A stretch of 64,000 nt of DNA, taken from positions 15,221,501-15,285,500 of the forward strand of contig CP136896.1 in assembly GCA_034359265.1 (NCBI GenBank). Direction: 5' to 3'. The notes below the pieces were generated by a model that was given only the letters and a program-made list of their open reading frames with translations, did no database searches and was not told where the DNA came from. Origin of the DNA: Canna indica. Taxonomy: Eukaryota > Streptophyta > Magnoliopsida > Zingiberales > Cannaceae. The position numbers were made by a program, and so were the translations under genes. Positions 44,842-58,270 of the stretch are shown piece by piece (positions within the stretch are counted from its first letter, which is position 1; each line of letters starts with the position of its first letter).

Positions 44842-47800
44842 TTAGTCGAGAATTTTCTCACCAGTAGAAAATATGTTCCAAACCAGGGTGCCAATGATGT
44901 ATAAGACAACAGATACCTTGAAAACATCATCCCAGGAGCCTGTCAAGTATAATGATTCCAAGTAAATGAAGAAAATTAAATTAGAAAGATTCTAGTGATT
45001 CAACAATTGACAAGTTCTCCATATGCTGATGTAAATGATCTTGAAAACGAAGAGTAAAGGATTACCTCGTTGTAAAATGAAGCCAGTTACAGCAGTACCA
45101 AAAACTCCAGCTAGAACTCCTGCCGTGTTTGATAGTCCTAGTAATACTCCCTATAGATTGCAACAAATTATAAAAGGTTCATTCAAATCTAGTCCGAAAA
45201 TAAAAGTTCACAGGTCTTCGGGTATATCAGCATCGTTAAGGGGGAAGTTGGCATGTTCATGTAAATTAAGTTGCCACCCAAGAAGTTCCAGAGAATTAAT
45301 ATTTTTCACATCATTTATGCGATAAAAGTGAGATACAGTATTGCTAATCTCCTGGTGCATTATTTGCCAATGATAAAATTGAACATAAAAGATCATTAAA
45401 TATCTGTAGCCCTTAGTGCTTGGATAATGATAAGAACATACCGCATAGCGTGGCCCAATATCTTGGTGGTTGGAATACAAACCAGATTGGGAAAAGGCAT
45501 CACTACCCTGAAAAGAAGAGGAAAATCTACTTAACACCAGTACCAAAGAGGCAGTAAGCAAAGGGTGAGAAGGGGTTAAACAATAGACAAGTTGAGGCGT
45601 GAAATGTGTCATTTGGTGGCACAGATTTTTTTGAAATTTATATCAAACAGTTTCCATATCAACTTTATCAGTGGAAGATAGCATCAATAAACTAAAAAAG
45701 ATGCGGAAAGAAAGGAAAGACAAATCTTGTAAGAAACTAAAAAACAAAGATGGAGCAAAATAGATATAAGTGTATACTTCTTTTTTTCTGTCCACTCTAA
45801 ATAAATGTGGACTACTATCTAGTTCTATAGTACATAAAGATAGTAACATGAATCCATGTTCATAGTTTAACAAACCTGACTGCATGCCATGCATAATACA
45901 GCTAAGGCTGGAGTTCGCACATGGCTCAATTGTGTGAGAAAGAAAGCAGGCCCAAGAAAGCCAATTGACTGCATTATCTGCAAGATGTCCAAAAACACCA
46001 ATGATATATAAACATGTTTGAAATGGCTTTCTTTGCAAATTAAAATCTCACTAACAAAACAGTACTCTGAGTGAGAGCTATACAGCTGAAATAATCTAGA
46101 TCCTCTACCACACAATGAGAGACAGAAATGTAAAATAATAGTGACCCATTATCAAAGTTATTAGAGTAATACCCTTGTTTTATTATAAAGACAATTATGC
46201 CCTTTTATTTATGAAAGAATGCATTTTTGAATTGAAAGGGTATGTGTCTTTCCCATAGGGTTGCAATGAGTGGGCATATGTTCTTTCAAATTATTCCATC
46301 GCTCTATAAATAGCATCTTCTTTGATGGAAGGAAGATGATAAGAAGAACAAAAGTTACAGACAAGTAGGGTCTCTAGTCTACAAGAGCAGTCTCCATCAA
46401 TTCCAAACATTAAATGTCTTAGATAGACTAGATAAATTTTCCTCATTCAATTCTGTTGGTGCTACGACGTCGGAATCAAAATAAACTATGGCCGGACGTA
46501 CGTTCTTATTCTTCCACTTAATTGTTCATGTAGTATTTCCTACAAGAAAAGTAACTCATGGTAAAGAGTGATGAACAAAGAGAAGCAGAGATGCAAATCA
46601 TAATAGAAGATCATAAGTGTTGCTTGAATAAGATGATTGACTAAGTGATTTGTTCCAAAGAAAATAAAACCAATCAGCACAACAATTTTTGCATGTTGCT
46701 CAGGTATTCAAGAATCACTACTTACTTTACGGACATTGGTTATAGAAATTCCTTTTGACACAAGAGTATCTGCAATCCATCCTCCTATGTTTGCAAAAAC
46801 AGCCATAGTTAACCATGGCAACACACAAAGGAGACTTGATTCTGTGAGATTGAACTTCAAAACCTGTGGAAACCATTAAAATAAATTTGATGATATATAT
46901 AAAATACTGACTTGCCATGAGTAGTTAAATTGAATCATTGATACGAGAAAGAATATACATCATTTTTCAACAAAATCAAACAAGACTACAATGGGAAAAT
47001 CTGCTGCCAACCTCAATTTGCTGTAAGTTCTACTAATAACTATAAACTACTAATGGAATATATTTCACATGACAAAATAGGTGTTGAAGTATGATTCAAA
47101 AACTACGCTTCAAGTTACATGTAATGAACATCAAAGTAGCTGTTTCTCTAAAGAGAATACATAATGTATAGTTATTTAAGTAATAGACAAGAAAAAGGAA
47201 ATCGAGAGGAACACATTAGTAAGACACGTATGGTGTTTTCCTTGTTTAGGTTTTAACTTTTAAGTGCTCAATCCATTGCACTATGAGGTGTTGCAATACT
47301 CCAAGAGGTCTTGGAATACTGGTTAATTTATAACCACAAATAGCAAATTCAGTTTCCAGCATCCTTTATGAATATATTGGCAAAACCAGAAACTTACACT
47401 AGTTTCAAAGAGTCAAAATAAGGTTTGTCAGCATGAAACTCCAAATTTGTAAAATTAAAAATAAATAAATAGATACGTTGTGAAGTGTTTCTAGAATCTA
47501 GAGCACATTAATTGTGCAAACATAAACTCAAACTACAGTACAAAATTTGCCCAATAATTGTAAATGAAATATGACAAGCAAACCAACATAGAATACCTGG
47601 TTATAGTATGTAGGCATCCATGTTAAGAGAATAAAGGTGCCCCAGTTATGACAGAAATGGGATATTATTAAAGCCCAAACTGGAGCCTTTGACAAGATTA
47701 ATTTCCATGGAATGGACGAAACAGGTTCCTTTGAGACACTTCCCCCTAGTATAAGCTTCTTCTCATCTGCACTAAGCTTTGGGTCTTCTTTTGGAGAGCT

Positions 47801-50800
47801 ATATGCCTGAGGGAGATGAAATACGAAAAATGTGTTAAGGAAACAAACACGATACCCCAATTCAACCAAGAAAACATGGGCACACTCATTAAGCTAATTC
47901 TAGTTCATAACAAGAAGTTGATAGATCAAAACATTGTTGGTCTGCATATGTTTATGAACACTAACACATGCAAATACTACTTCACAGTTCACATATCAAT
48001 GTATATATGTTTTGTTTTATTTTCTTCTTGCTCTGCTCGTCTATAACATCTACATAGTCATGAAGGGTGAAACTAGTATACAAGAACCCCATAATAGGAT
48101 CAGTGAATGCAGACCTTCATCAGCTGGTTTCAGAAAAGCAACCTTATTGTGACTCCAGGGTTCACCATGACATGTACTCGTCATACAATATGTTAATTTA
48201 CTCACCAACTAGCATGGTGGCTTATCTAATTTAAGATCTTGCTCTGGACAATAAATTTAAAAGTATAGCACACGCAATGCATCATTGCATTAACTTCAAA
48301 CTTCAAGTCCAAAACAACTACGAGAACAAAAAGTTCCTGCAAATCTGCAACTAAAGGTGGGGTGGCCCCTTCAAACTAACACACATGTAATGATCAAAGA
48401 AGGAACTGAATGATAGTGGAAGAACATAGCATACTTTGCTTTGCCACAATGCAAACCAAACACTCCCGAGGGATCCAAATGCATAGAAAACAGAAGGCCA
48501 GCCAAACTTGTGTATCAAAATTGGTGAAAAGGCCAAGCCAGTGACTGAACCAAGATACATTCCACTGTAAACAAGTGCAAGGGATCTGCTTCTCTCAGAT
48601 ACAGGAATCCACTTGGAGAGTATATTATTCATAGCAGGCATCGCGACACCCTGTGATGATAATATACATGTTAACAGGTCAAAATGGCTATAAAGATGGA
48701 ACAAATTAAGAACACCATACAAAACACCATTTAAAACAAATCACATCTTTAAAGATTTGAATGCAAAGAATTAAATCATTTAATGTTATCATTTCAAACA
48801 ATTTCAATTTCAAATTGGACTTTGCATCCAAGTTATGTCATTATACGATCCTAATAGACAAAATCTACTCTAACGTCCAATTGATGCTGCTTTTATCTCA
48901 CTACTTTTTGAGATTATGCTTTTATCTCACTACTAACTTATACAAATAGAATTAACCAGATACAGGTTCTGCAATATCAAAAATGTGCTTGATGAGTACA
49001 GCAAATGAATAATGGTCTGTTAACAGGATCATACGCATTCTGGCCCTATAAGGCTATAACTACTATGTTCAGTGATCTGATGAGATAGATGGCAGCAGAG
49101 TTTCACTTTTCAGTCATTTTCAATTGTCAAATGTACTTCCCTCTTAAATTGCATGAATGTCATAAGAATAACTTAGCCATACACATTCACTGAGGTCACT
49201 TAGAATTTAGGGTAAATTACACCGACCTCCCCTGAGGTTTAGTGAAATTACACTGACCCCCCCCCCTCTATTTGTCCAGGTTACAATCACCTCCCCTGAG
49301 TAATCTTTAAGTAATTCTTTTAGGGGAGATTTGTGTAATATTGATTTTTGTTACTAATACACAAAGATCCACTACCATTCCAATTGTCCAGTTTCTTCTA
49401 GTACGAATGTTGTATGCAAAATAAAGTTGTAAGATGATGAAAGGTAAGTAGGTTACATTAAATGGTCAACAGAAAAATAAACAAATATAGTATGTACACT
49501 TATAAGTTTTGATGTCTAAATCTGTTATGATCCACTTAGGAAAAAAAAGCTATTCAAATTTGATGGAAGGTAAGGCGTGAGTTACTGCATGAATCCTTCA
49601 AAAGATCAACCCCTAAGGCCCTAACTGGATATCATGCATATGGATTATAATGCAAACCATTATTAAAAGAACTATTTAGGTGCAGTTCTCTAGTCATATG
49701 CACCAACCACAGTTATTTGAAGAGCAATAGGAAAAGCAAAGGATATATGAAACCAACCTCGCCAATTCCCATAAAAGCACGCATGACTAGCAAAAATGGA
49801 AGTCCAATCTTAGCAGCAATTGGAGTAAGAATTGTTGCCATTGACCACCAGATAACACCAAATCCTAATACTAGTTTACCTCCAATTTTATCCGCCCAGA
49901 TACCTCCAACAATCTGCAGATTTGCAAAGCATACGGCTTATCATCATCACATGTCTATCAACGCAGAATTGAATTAGTCATCAATATAACTAAAGGAGTT
50001 TCTATGTATTATCTGTGTTGAACAGATAAGCCAATAAAGCATAAATAAGAAATAACTCATAATAACTATGTAGACTCTGTAAGTAATTAACATATTTTCA
50101 TCGTTTCATGCCTAAAAGAGAAAGAGTCAAAAGACACCTGGGTGAGTAGGTAGCCCCAGAAAAAAGATGACTGAATTAGGCCCATAGTAGCTGAATTCCA
50201 ATTAAATTCTTGTGCCATTGGAAGTATAGCAATGCTCATATTAACCTGTTTTAAATTGAGATTGATTAAAAAAGTGATCATAACCTGTACCTACATGCAT
50301 AAATAGAATAATAGGACAATATGAAACCATGGGGGAAGATCAGACTTCATTAGACAAATAGAAATTATAACTTACTCGGTCCATATTGCAAAGTAGAAAC
50401 GAAAAAAAGCATAAAAGCACAATCACCCAACGCTTAGGAAAATGCTCCCACCAAGGAGCTACTTCAGTCACATTTCCTCCAATTAAAACTGCTTCACTTG
50501 ACACGTCTGAAGAAGTTAGTGAATCAAGCTGTGTTTCGGGTACTTCATACTGTTCAGACTTGAAGTTTGCACGTGTTCTCGTTGGCAAACGATAGACTAG
50601 TTGATCATGATGACCATCAGATATTCCAAGGTTATCCAGTTTTCTCCTGTGCAATTGATGGAAACAATCTGAAGGAATAAAACAATTTGTTCTCACAGGA
50701 AATTTATGCTTGAGACTGATATTACTTTGCTGCACACATGAACATTTCCCTGCGGAGCTCGGTAAGGGGTGTGACATCTCCCCGAGGAAAGCATTTCTCT

Positions 50801-51833
50801 TTATCAAGGAAGTCTTGTCAAGTCTATAAGCATGAGTAACAAGAGACGGTCTCGAGAAATTATAATTTTCTCGTTGGATGAACAAGATGAAACTGCCAAC
50901 CCATGCAGATCGCTCACCGTGAAACTTGACAGTAAGTGGACTAGCGCCCTCTTGATATGCTTTTCCTGCATCATAACATGTAATTTACTTACTACTAATT
51001 ATGGATAAAACGTATCTTAATTTTCATTTCTTGCGAGAAAAAAACTAATATCGGTTGCCTTTTTCTTTTCAATCACATGAGATTTTTCATGCAATTCTTA
51101 CCATGTAAAGCATAACTTTTACAGGATTGTCAAGGTTACCATGTAGTATAATATGATCACTTGTTTTTCTCAACTATTACAAATTGCTCCACCAGCACCA
51201 AAAAAACAATTGATTTCTCTAATTCTCTACATCTTAGAACACCAATCAAAGGTTCACATTAGAGAAGATAGTGAAATCTCATATTATCAGACAAATTTAA
51301 CCAGGTCTTTGGAATTCATGAAAATTACTTTCCATTTTACAATACCAATATCTTGTCCGAACAAAGTAGCTAAACTAAAACGAGCCTTAGTTCACGTAAC
51401 AGTGAACCATGTTGGCTTTGTTTGCACATACTTGGAAGTATGCTCGAAGCACCCCAAAAAAGATTAGGAACTACAACTCCGTCATGATTTAGCAACGAAG
51501 GGTTCCACCAAAAACACGACTTTGAACTCGCATTTGCTCAAGAAGTCAAGTATAAAAGGGACGACACACTCATCATGCATATCGAACTACGAGTACTATA
51601 TCGTGTCATCCTCGTCAAAGTTTAAACTCCAATGCAGCATAGAATCGCGTCAAAGCTAAACTTCAAGAAACATAATTAGGGAATGCCGGACTGTACACTT
51701 TCTCTTCAAATACAAGATCAGAACGACTTAACTAAAAATGGAGAACTAAAAACCATACAAAATAAGTAAAAGGGGGACCTGGAACTAAAGGAGAGCTGAA
51801 TCCTCTGCTAGAGACCAGAGTTCCCATCGCCAT
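44842..51833 (-). CDS. PHT4;4: Plastid anion/ascorbate transporter, PHT4;4-type (MFS, SLC17-like)
   Basis: Eleven coding exons join in frame to 607 aa: 51833-51779, 50965-50376, 50245-50138, 49913-49758, 48650-48435, 47806-47597, 46863-46726, 45977-45876, 45507-45442, 45150-45066, 44939-44842. All junctions are GT-AG; the first donor (CCAG/GTCCCC) is weak but needed for frame. The N-terminus MAMGTLVSSRGFSSPLVP and about 190 residues without membrane segments look like a plastid transit region. The MFS fold starts at RWVIVLLCFFSFLLCNMDR, then VNMSIAILPMAQEFNW, GGIWADKIGGK (signature loop), MPAMNNILSKWIP, FCHNWGTFILLTWMPTYYNQ, SGLYSNHQDIGPRYA and the end GSWDDVFKVSVVLYIIGTL. Arabidopsis PHT4;4 carries ascorbate across the chloroplast envelope; others of the family move phosphate. 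Family assignment is firm, substrate is by homology. The gene seems intact. Confidence 0.92.
49205..49345. mobile_element. MITE fragment in a PHT4;4-like intron
   Basis: GTAAATTACACCGACCTCCC, CCTGAGGTTTAGTGAAATTA and TCACCTCCCCTGAG resemble one arm of common plant long-TIR elements. The inverse AGGGGAGATTTGTGTAATAT follows at about 49322, hinting at a short fold-back. Boundaries unclear. Confidence 0.4.
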
Positions 51834-52133
51834 TCAGACCAGATTCGAGCTCCCCAAGTAGTGGTAGTAGTAGTAGAAGAAGATTCCAAATTCCAATCCA
51901 AGAACCAGGGGAAAGATTCTAGGTAACAGGAATCGAGAGGAAAGAAGAAATCGACGGCATCCGGAAAAAGGAGAGGAGAAGAGGCGGAGAAGACAAGTAG
52001 AGGATAAGCGGATCGATTGGTTTCCAGAAGCGGGAAAAAGAGGAGCGGAAAAGGGAGTAAGCTCGCTCGCGACGATGTTACGCGTCGACGTGTCTCGACC
52101 TTTTGTCGACTCGCCCGCGTCTGGCTTTGGTTC

Positions 52134-52145
52134 CGCCACGTGGCG
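52134..52145. promoter_or_regulatory. Palindromic G-box upstream of the PHT4;4-like gene
   Basis: CGCCACGTGGCG is a perfect 12-bp palindrome with the CACGTG core bound by plant bZIP and bHLH (PIF) factors. It lies 300 bp upstream of the start codon. Light control is plausible for a chloroplast transporter but is inferred from the motif alone. Confidence 0.55.
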
Positions 52146-52488
52146 GTTAAAGCTTCCTGGCTAAGGCGTGATTTGATCGATGGATAATTTCCAAACCGTT
52201 GGATCTGTCGGGCCCGCCTCTGCGGCCGATGTTGGAACATTTGGGTGGATTCATCAGGGCGTGTACCTTTTGAAAGATGCGGTAGGGCGATCCGCATTTG
52301 CCAGCCATTCGTTTTGTGGATCAAGAAGCGATCCGAACCGTCCGATCAACAAAAGTGGCCGCGATGTGCTAATTGGTCGGACCGGTAACCAAATTAACTC
52401 GGTTCAATTATCAAACATTAGATCAAACATCCATGGAGAGAATGTTCTAAAATGCTTCTAATATTTTATTCATAAAAAAATTTTGAAT

Positions 52489-53472
52489 AAAAAATACCCC
52501 TTGTATAATAAATTGAGTGTTGTTAATGGAAGAATAACGGAATTGACATGGCTGATGATTGGGACTCATAACTTGTCATGTCAGCAACACGTTATCAAGA
52601 GGTCATATCATTAATTTTTCTCACGGATACTAAAATATTTATAACGTTTGTTTTGGAGCTAAAATGTCATTGAGATTATTAAGAATGATACAAAATTTTA
52701 GCTAATTTACGGTCATAAAATTTTAGCAAATTAACAGCAAAATTATTATAAAATTACTATAAAATTATAGCTAAATTACAATCAAATTGTAGCAGGACAA
52801 TAGCTTTAAAAATGCAGCAAAATTAAAATCAAATTGTAGGAAAAAGGCGGTTGAAATTTTGCAAAAAATGAAATAAAATAGTAGCTAAAATTTGCACCAA
52901 AAACTTGACAACAAAACCAAAAACTCAATTAAAAAATCAATAAAAGATTTTGAGTTGCGAGATTAAAAATAGTAATATTCTGAATTTAACATTGCACCAA
53001 ACATAAACATTGTCCAAAAGTATCGCTTCAGCAAAATATATCATGTATAAGTTCTTTTGGTATATGTTGCTATTTTGTTGCATTTTTTTTGCAGTTTAGC
53101 TGTAGTTTTGCAACAATTTGTTGCAATTTTACAATAATTTTGTTGAAATTTTACTATTGTAATTTTATTGAAAATTTATATCATTTTCAATAATCTCAGT
53201 GGCACTTTAGCTCCAAAACAAATATAAGAGATATTTTAGTACCTACGAGAAAACGTTAAGAGCATTTTAGTACATGTAAAAAAAATATTATGAGCATTTT
53301 TGTATCTTTTTTAAAAATACAAAGAAAAATTAGTAATGAAACCCGTTGATGACGTGTTACTGATGTGGCAAGCCATCAGTCTCAGTCATCAGTCACGTTT
53401 ATCCTTTTATTAACGTTGTTAACTTATAAGGTCATTTTTGTACTCCTAATTTAATACGCTAGAGGTATTTTT
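52489..53472. mobile_element. Long fold-back element, about 1 kb, arms of about 450 bp
   Basis: Nearly the whole segment is an imperfect inverted repeat. For example GTTTGTTTTGGAGCTAAA and GAGATTATT on the left pair with AATAATCTCAGTGG and TTTAGCTCCAAAACAAA on the right (53190-53225), and TCAGCAACACGTTATCAA (52582) pairs with TTGATGACGTGTTACTGA (53345). The structure fits a Mutator-like long-TIR MITE. No coding, and no clean target duplication was found. Confidence 0.8.
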
Positions 53473-53521
53473 GATCTATAAAAAAATTATTAAAAATATT
53501 TTAGTACCAGAGAAAATATTT

Positions 53522-54852
53522 AATTTTATTGGTTTAATATTTAGTCGGAATGCTTTTAATGCCTTTTATTGAAATATTCCATTTTACAACCCGTTGAGGC
53601 CGTATACTCCGTATGTTTAATCTTAGTCAGTAGAAGCCACACCTTATGCATGGCACGAAGTAAAAAAAGGAGTCATCTCACGTAGACTCTTGAATTGTTT
53701 TCACTGCAATTGGATTACCTTGATGACCAGAATAGGGTCTTACTAGTTCGGAGGCCTTCGTAATGTTAGATACGCTCGATCAGTAATATAATTATATAAA
53801 TTGTAAAATTACTAGTTTGACTATATATAGTTTGGTTACCCTTAATGACCAGAATAATCTTTTATAATTTGAACGTTAAAACTTGTATAAATTTTGACCG
53901 TTGGTGTGAAATTTTATTCAATCAGAACCATCCAATTTGACTTGCATTAGGTCATGTATTTAATAACTCTCCAATCCAGTCTGAGTTTGGGCCAAAAATT
54001 CAAAATATGATCCGGATAAATTAATGTTGATTCAATTGGATCCTAATTGATTTAGGCTCGACCGAGTCCGCATTATGCAATTTTGATTACTATGCCTTGT
54101 CCATGGTGTATTTTTTTATATACACACGACAATTAAATGATTTGGAAATAAAGAAATCACGAATTATATACGCACACACCATAGTGTGAACTACTCATAC
54201 AATTATTGTTAGCATAGTTCTTATACATTATTTATAAGTATAAATATTTAATTAATGAGATATTAATTGAATGACACTCAAGAGCATATCTATAATTCAA
54301 TATTTAATTATAAATATTATCTGAATGTTTTTTATCTAACCAAATAAAGGTTTTTCATTTTATTAGTTTATTTGGCTAAGATCTTTTTCCCATTAATTAT
54401 TCATTTAAAAAAGTTATGAATGAGCACTAGAGGACTGCAAGTTGAGATATTAGTGGAAACTAAACGAAGATGCATGCATTTTCTCGGGAAAACATAGTAA
54501 GTAATTAATGCTTGGTTTTATTTAATTATGCAACATGAAAACTTTTTTAATTAAAATATTCTAGTATAAAAAAATGATGCATCTTGCTTAAATCTATTAT
54601 TCATTAATTTGTTGATGAACCGACAAAATTTCATTCAATTAAATATTTTTAAAAAATTAAAACGACATGAATTTCTCATATGATGTTATATAACTAGTTG
54701 AATCAAAATTAAAATAATTTATAACTAATTAACTATGTAAATATTAATTTTATTTTAAAAAATTAATTTCAACAATTATTGTTTATTTAGTTTTCATGAA
54801 TTGAGCATGGATTATATCAATTTACACATTAATTGAATCTTAATTATAATTA
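53522..54852. other. AT-rich intergenic DNA
   Basis: About 1.3 kb of mostly AT-rich sequence upstream of the PHT4;4-like gene beyond the fold-back element. I see no gene or clear repeat. Confidence 0.5.
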
Positions 54853-55360
54853 CACTACAACAAAATGATAAAATTTTGACGGATAAAAATCAACACCTAC
54901 TATTAGCATCGATTTTTATCTGAAAGAAGATGAAATACTGTAGCGCCAACGGAGACAGCCGATTAAATAAAATCGACGCCATTTAGTTGGCACTAGTATT
55001 TATTGGTTTAGCGCATTCTCTGCATTGCGGAACCCTTTCTCTCAAAACCAGCAATCTCTTCTTTCTCGGTCGTTCCTTCCTTCTCTGCACAACAACAAGC
55101 CACATTCTCTGATCTAGCCCGCCTCCTTCATCCTGAAACAAGTAGCAATCCTCTTCCTTTTTCGGCCCTCTGCTGTGCCAAACCAGCCTGCCTTCCCTTC
55201 CTCCCGAAAGAAGCAGCACATCTCGATCTCTATTTTGATCTAGATCCCAACCGAAGAGATGAGCTCCACGACGTTCCCTCCTCCCACTTCTACTCCTGAT
55301 TCTGCGCCCAACTGCAGAACCTAGTGAAGGAATGCTACCGATCGGGGTGGAAATCCTCGC
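54853..55360 (+). mobile_element. CACTA-like terminus of a second family, with possible captured exon
   Basis: CACTACAACAAAATG at 54853, followed by TTGACGGATAAAAATC and an inverse-like GATTTTTATC subterminal pair, resembles a CACTA end from a family other than A-E. No matching right end was found. At 55258-55355 one frame reads DELHDVPSSHFYS, a stop, then CAQLQNLVKECYRSGW, which looks like plant protein coding but which I do not recognise. The right limit is arbitrary. Confidence 0.4.
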
Positions 55361-56163
55361 ACATCCAAGAGGACCAAGAAGCTTCTAATATCTTCAGCCG
55401 TTTATTAACTGGTTCATCGGTTAAATCATAGATAAATTCATCCTAAATGCTCTGTGCAGAGACATCATAATCAATATTTTGACAAAAGTTAAATTCAAAT
55501 CATCCACAAAAGTCTTGTGCCTCATTAATAGATAGCTCAAAGTTCTCTTCACCCACCACAGTAAACATAGTGATAACTAGCACTTTATTTAAGAAAAATC
55601 GATTCTTTTTTTGAGTCAAAAATATCACTTAGGCCCTTGTAAAAGCACTGATTTGAGAGCCCGTAACAAAGAGAGAATGAAAAGAAAAAATTGCACCCCT
55701 TAAAGGGCGTCTGTTTTACCAGAATGGGCACCCTTTAGAGGGTGCCAGCTGTATTGAAATCGGTGCTCCTATATGGGGCGCCGATTTCATTTTTTTTAAA
55801 AAAAATATAATTATAAATATAATTAAATATAACATATAAATATATATAATATATAGGAGCGCCGATTTCAATTTTTTTGAAAAAAATATAATTATAAATA
55901 TAATTAAATATAACATATAAATATATATAATATCTATATATATATTATAAATATAACTTTTCCAATTGCTTCAACATGTCTCATCTATTAGGGGCACTGA
56001 TTTCAATTATTTTTTATAAAAAAATAATATATTAAAAGGCAAACTAGTGTGAAGTACAAATATCCTTTCCGTAAGGCTAACCTAGGATTACAATATAATA
56101 TACAAGGCAAACTATCCTTTACGTGACATTCCTACTGGGTGCAATATTATCCACATTCATGAA
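55361..56163. other. Repetitive intergenic DNA with an 81-bp duplication
   Basis: CCGATTTCA followed by AAAATATAATTATAAATATA and on to ATATATATAA occurs twice (55781 and 55862). GGGTGCC and GGGGCGCCGATTTC motifs recur at 55700-55870 and resemble transposon subterminal repeats. No gene is seen. Confidence 0.5.
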
Positions 56164-58093
56164 TGTAATACCCGCAATTTTTTTGTTTTTTTATTTATTT
56201 AATTATTCCAACGGGATAATTTGATCGCACGTTGGGATGGGCCGGATGAAACGTCGGAGGGCTTAAATTGAATATTGGCCTTTGCGCACAAGAAAATTAA
56301 TTCATCTAGGTTTGATTAGTCCTTAGATGTGTTGTTTGATTCAAGACGAGTCTAGAGGTTCGAGCAGAACTCGAATCGGACTTGTATTGGTTGAGTTATG
56401 GTTTATTTTAGACTCAACTTAAGTTAATGGACACTTTGGTCATTTGGCGATTGAGGTTTTAGTATTTATACCTCATCTCTCAAGGGTGCGCGGATGATAG
56501 CCGCAGCCGCCCACCCCCCTTGGGCGTCCAAAGAAAGAGGTGCACACATGAAGAGAGAGAAAGAAAATCTCAGCAGACTGCTCCTTAGAGCGTCGAACGG
56601 TAGTAAACTATGCGATCGGCGGTGCATCCGTGGTCAGATCGTAATGAAATTTGGACTGTAAGTTTTAGACTTCTTATTTCATATTTTGATTCGTGGTGAT
56701 TGGTTTTTGACGGACGGATCTATCGCTATCATGGAATTACCGAAGTTTTGTTTTTGGTTTTCTTCTCCAAAATTTTGCTACGTCGAGTTGATCTTTAGGG
56801 AGCATGTTCGAGACCCCTTGCTCTTGGATGTGAACGGTGGAGATCGGATTTGGATGGCTAAATCTTGGGTTACACGAGAGGAAAAGAGAAGGCATGAGAA
56901 GGACTCGAATCTGGGTAGTGCACCCGAACTTGTGGGAGTGCGGAGGACTGTCTTCCTTTTCAATTTTCTTCTCTGGTGAGTGGTTTTTTCCTCCCCCCCC
57001 GTTTTGAGATTCTTGAAGTTGTATTGCAATTTTTTGTGAACTTGTTGTTTATTGATCGACTTGGATGCATTAGCGTGGAAGGGGAGGCCTAAAATTTCTC
57101 CTTGGTGGTGCAGCAGTCCTAAGATTTCACCTAGGGGTGGCCGACCATGGAGGAAGGGAAGAGGGGGGGGGGGGGGGGGGGTTGCTCATAAGGTGTTTGT
57201 GAAAATTCTTGAATGAAAATAATGTTTGATTGGTGAGTTTCTTGTATCATAAATATGATAATATGAAATTCCATGAAATTTATGTTGTAATTGATGCATG
57301 ATTAGGATTTTATATCTTGGTTTGATATATGTAAATACCTTGAATTTGGTGATGAAATTTAGGTGTGATTTATATTTCTAAACCTTGATGATGGTAGTGC
57401 ATAGTTTCTTGAAGATTCTTGAAAGAATTGAAGCATGATTTATTCTTTATAATTCGATATAATTTGATGTTAAATGCTGATTTTGTTATTAGAATTGTAT
57501 AATGAGTGTTGCTGAAATTTCCTGTAATAGCATGCTGAAATTTTAATGTATTAGTGCTGGAATTGCATTCTGAAAACTATGTAGTGATGCTGAGATTTGA
57601 TTTTTCTATTGTATGCGAGCTGTTGTTAAAACATAGTGATGTGACATATCGATTTGATTGGAAACTATAGTTTGAAATCATAGGATTCATTCTGGGAATG
57701 AGATTCAGGGTGTACGGGCTAGAAACAGACATGTACAGTAGGCTGGAAATCCTAATTTCAGAATTAAGATTTGAACTGCAGAAATTAATTCTTAATCGCA
57801 TAATTAAATTTCTAAGTGTAGAAATAAAACTGCTAAATGTTGTAAATTAATGGTTTCATGCTAAAACACATTAGTAGGCTTGCTCTGAGTCTAGAACGTT
57901 GGGAATGGAGATATGCATGTTGGGATTATTCCCAGAAAGAACGTTCTCAGGACATTGCCTCTACACTCTTGACATTTAATAAACCAAGCGGTTTATATAG
58001 ACATTTTGACGGGTAGGACTTGTCATGACGCCATATCTCCTCTTGAATGGCGGGAAGGCTCGGAAAGAAGACGGTTGCAGGCATATGCCCGAA

Positions 58094-58270
58094 GGTCGGA
58101 TGGGCGAATCCCGACCCAGTTGGATGGACGAATCCCAACCTTAGAATAATTGAATAGGTCGGATGGGCAAATCCCGACCTGGTTGGATGGGTGAATCCCA
58201 ACCTTAAAATAATTAAATAGGTCGGATGGACGAATCCCGACCCGATTGGATAGGCGAATCCCAACCGATA
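58094..58270. repeat. 63-bp tandem repeat, 3 units, in the solo LTR
   Basis: GGTCGGATGGGCGAATCCCG starts at 58094, 58157 and 58220. Each unit is itself two half-units, GGTCGGATGG...CCCGACC and GTTGGATGG...CCCAACC, joined by an ATAATTGAATA spacer. Frames across it are not genes. Confidence 0.9.
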
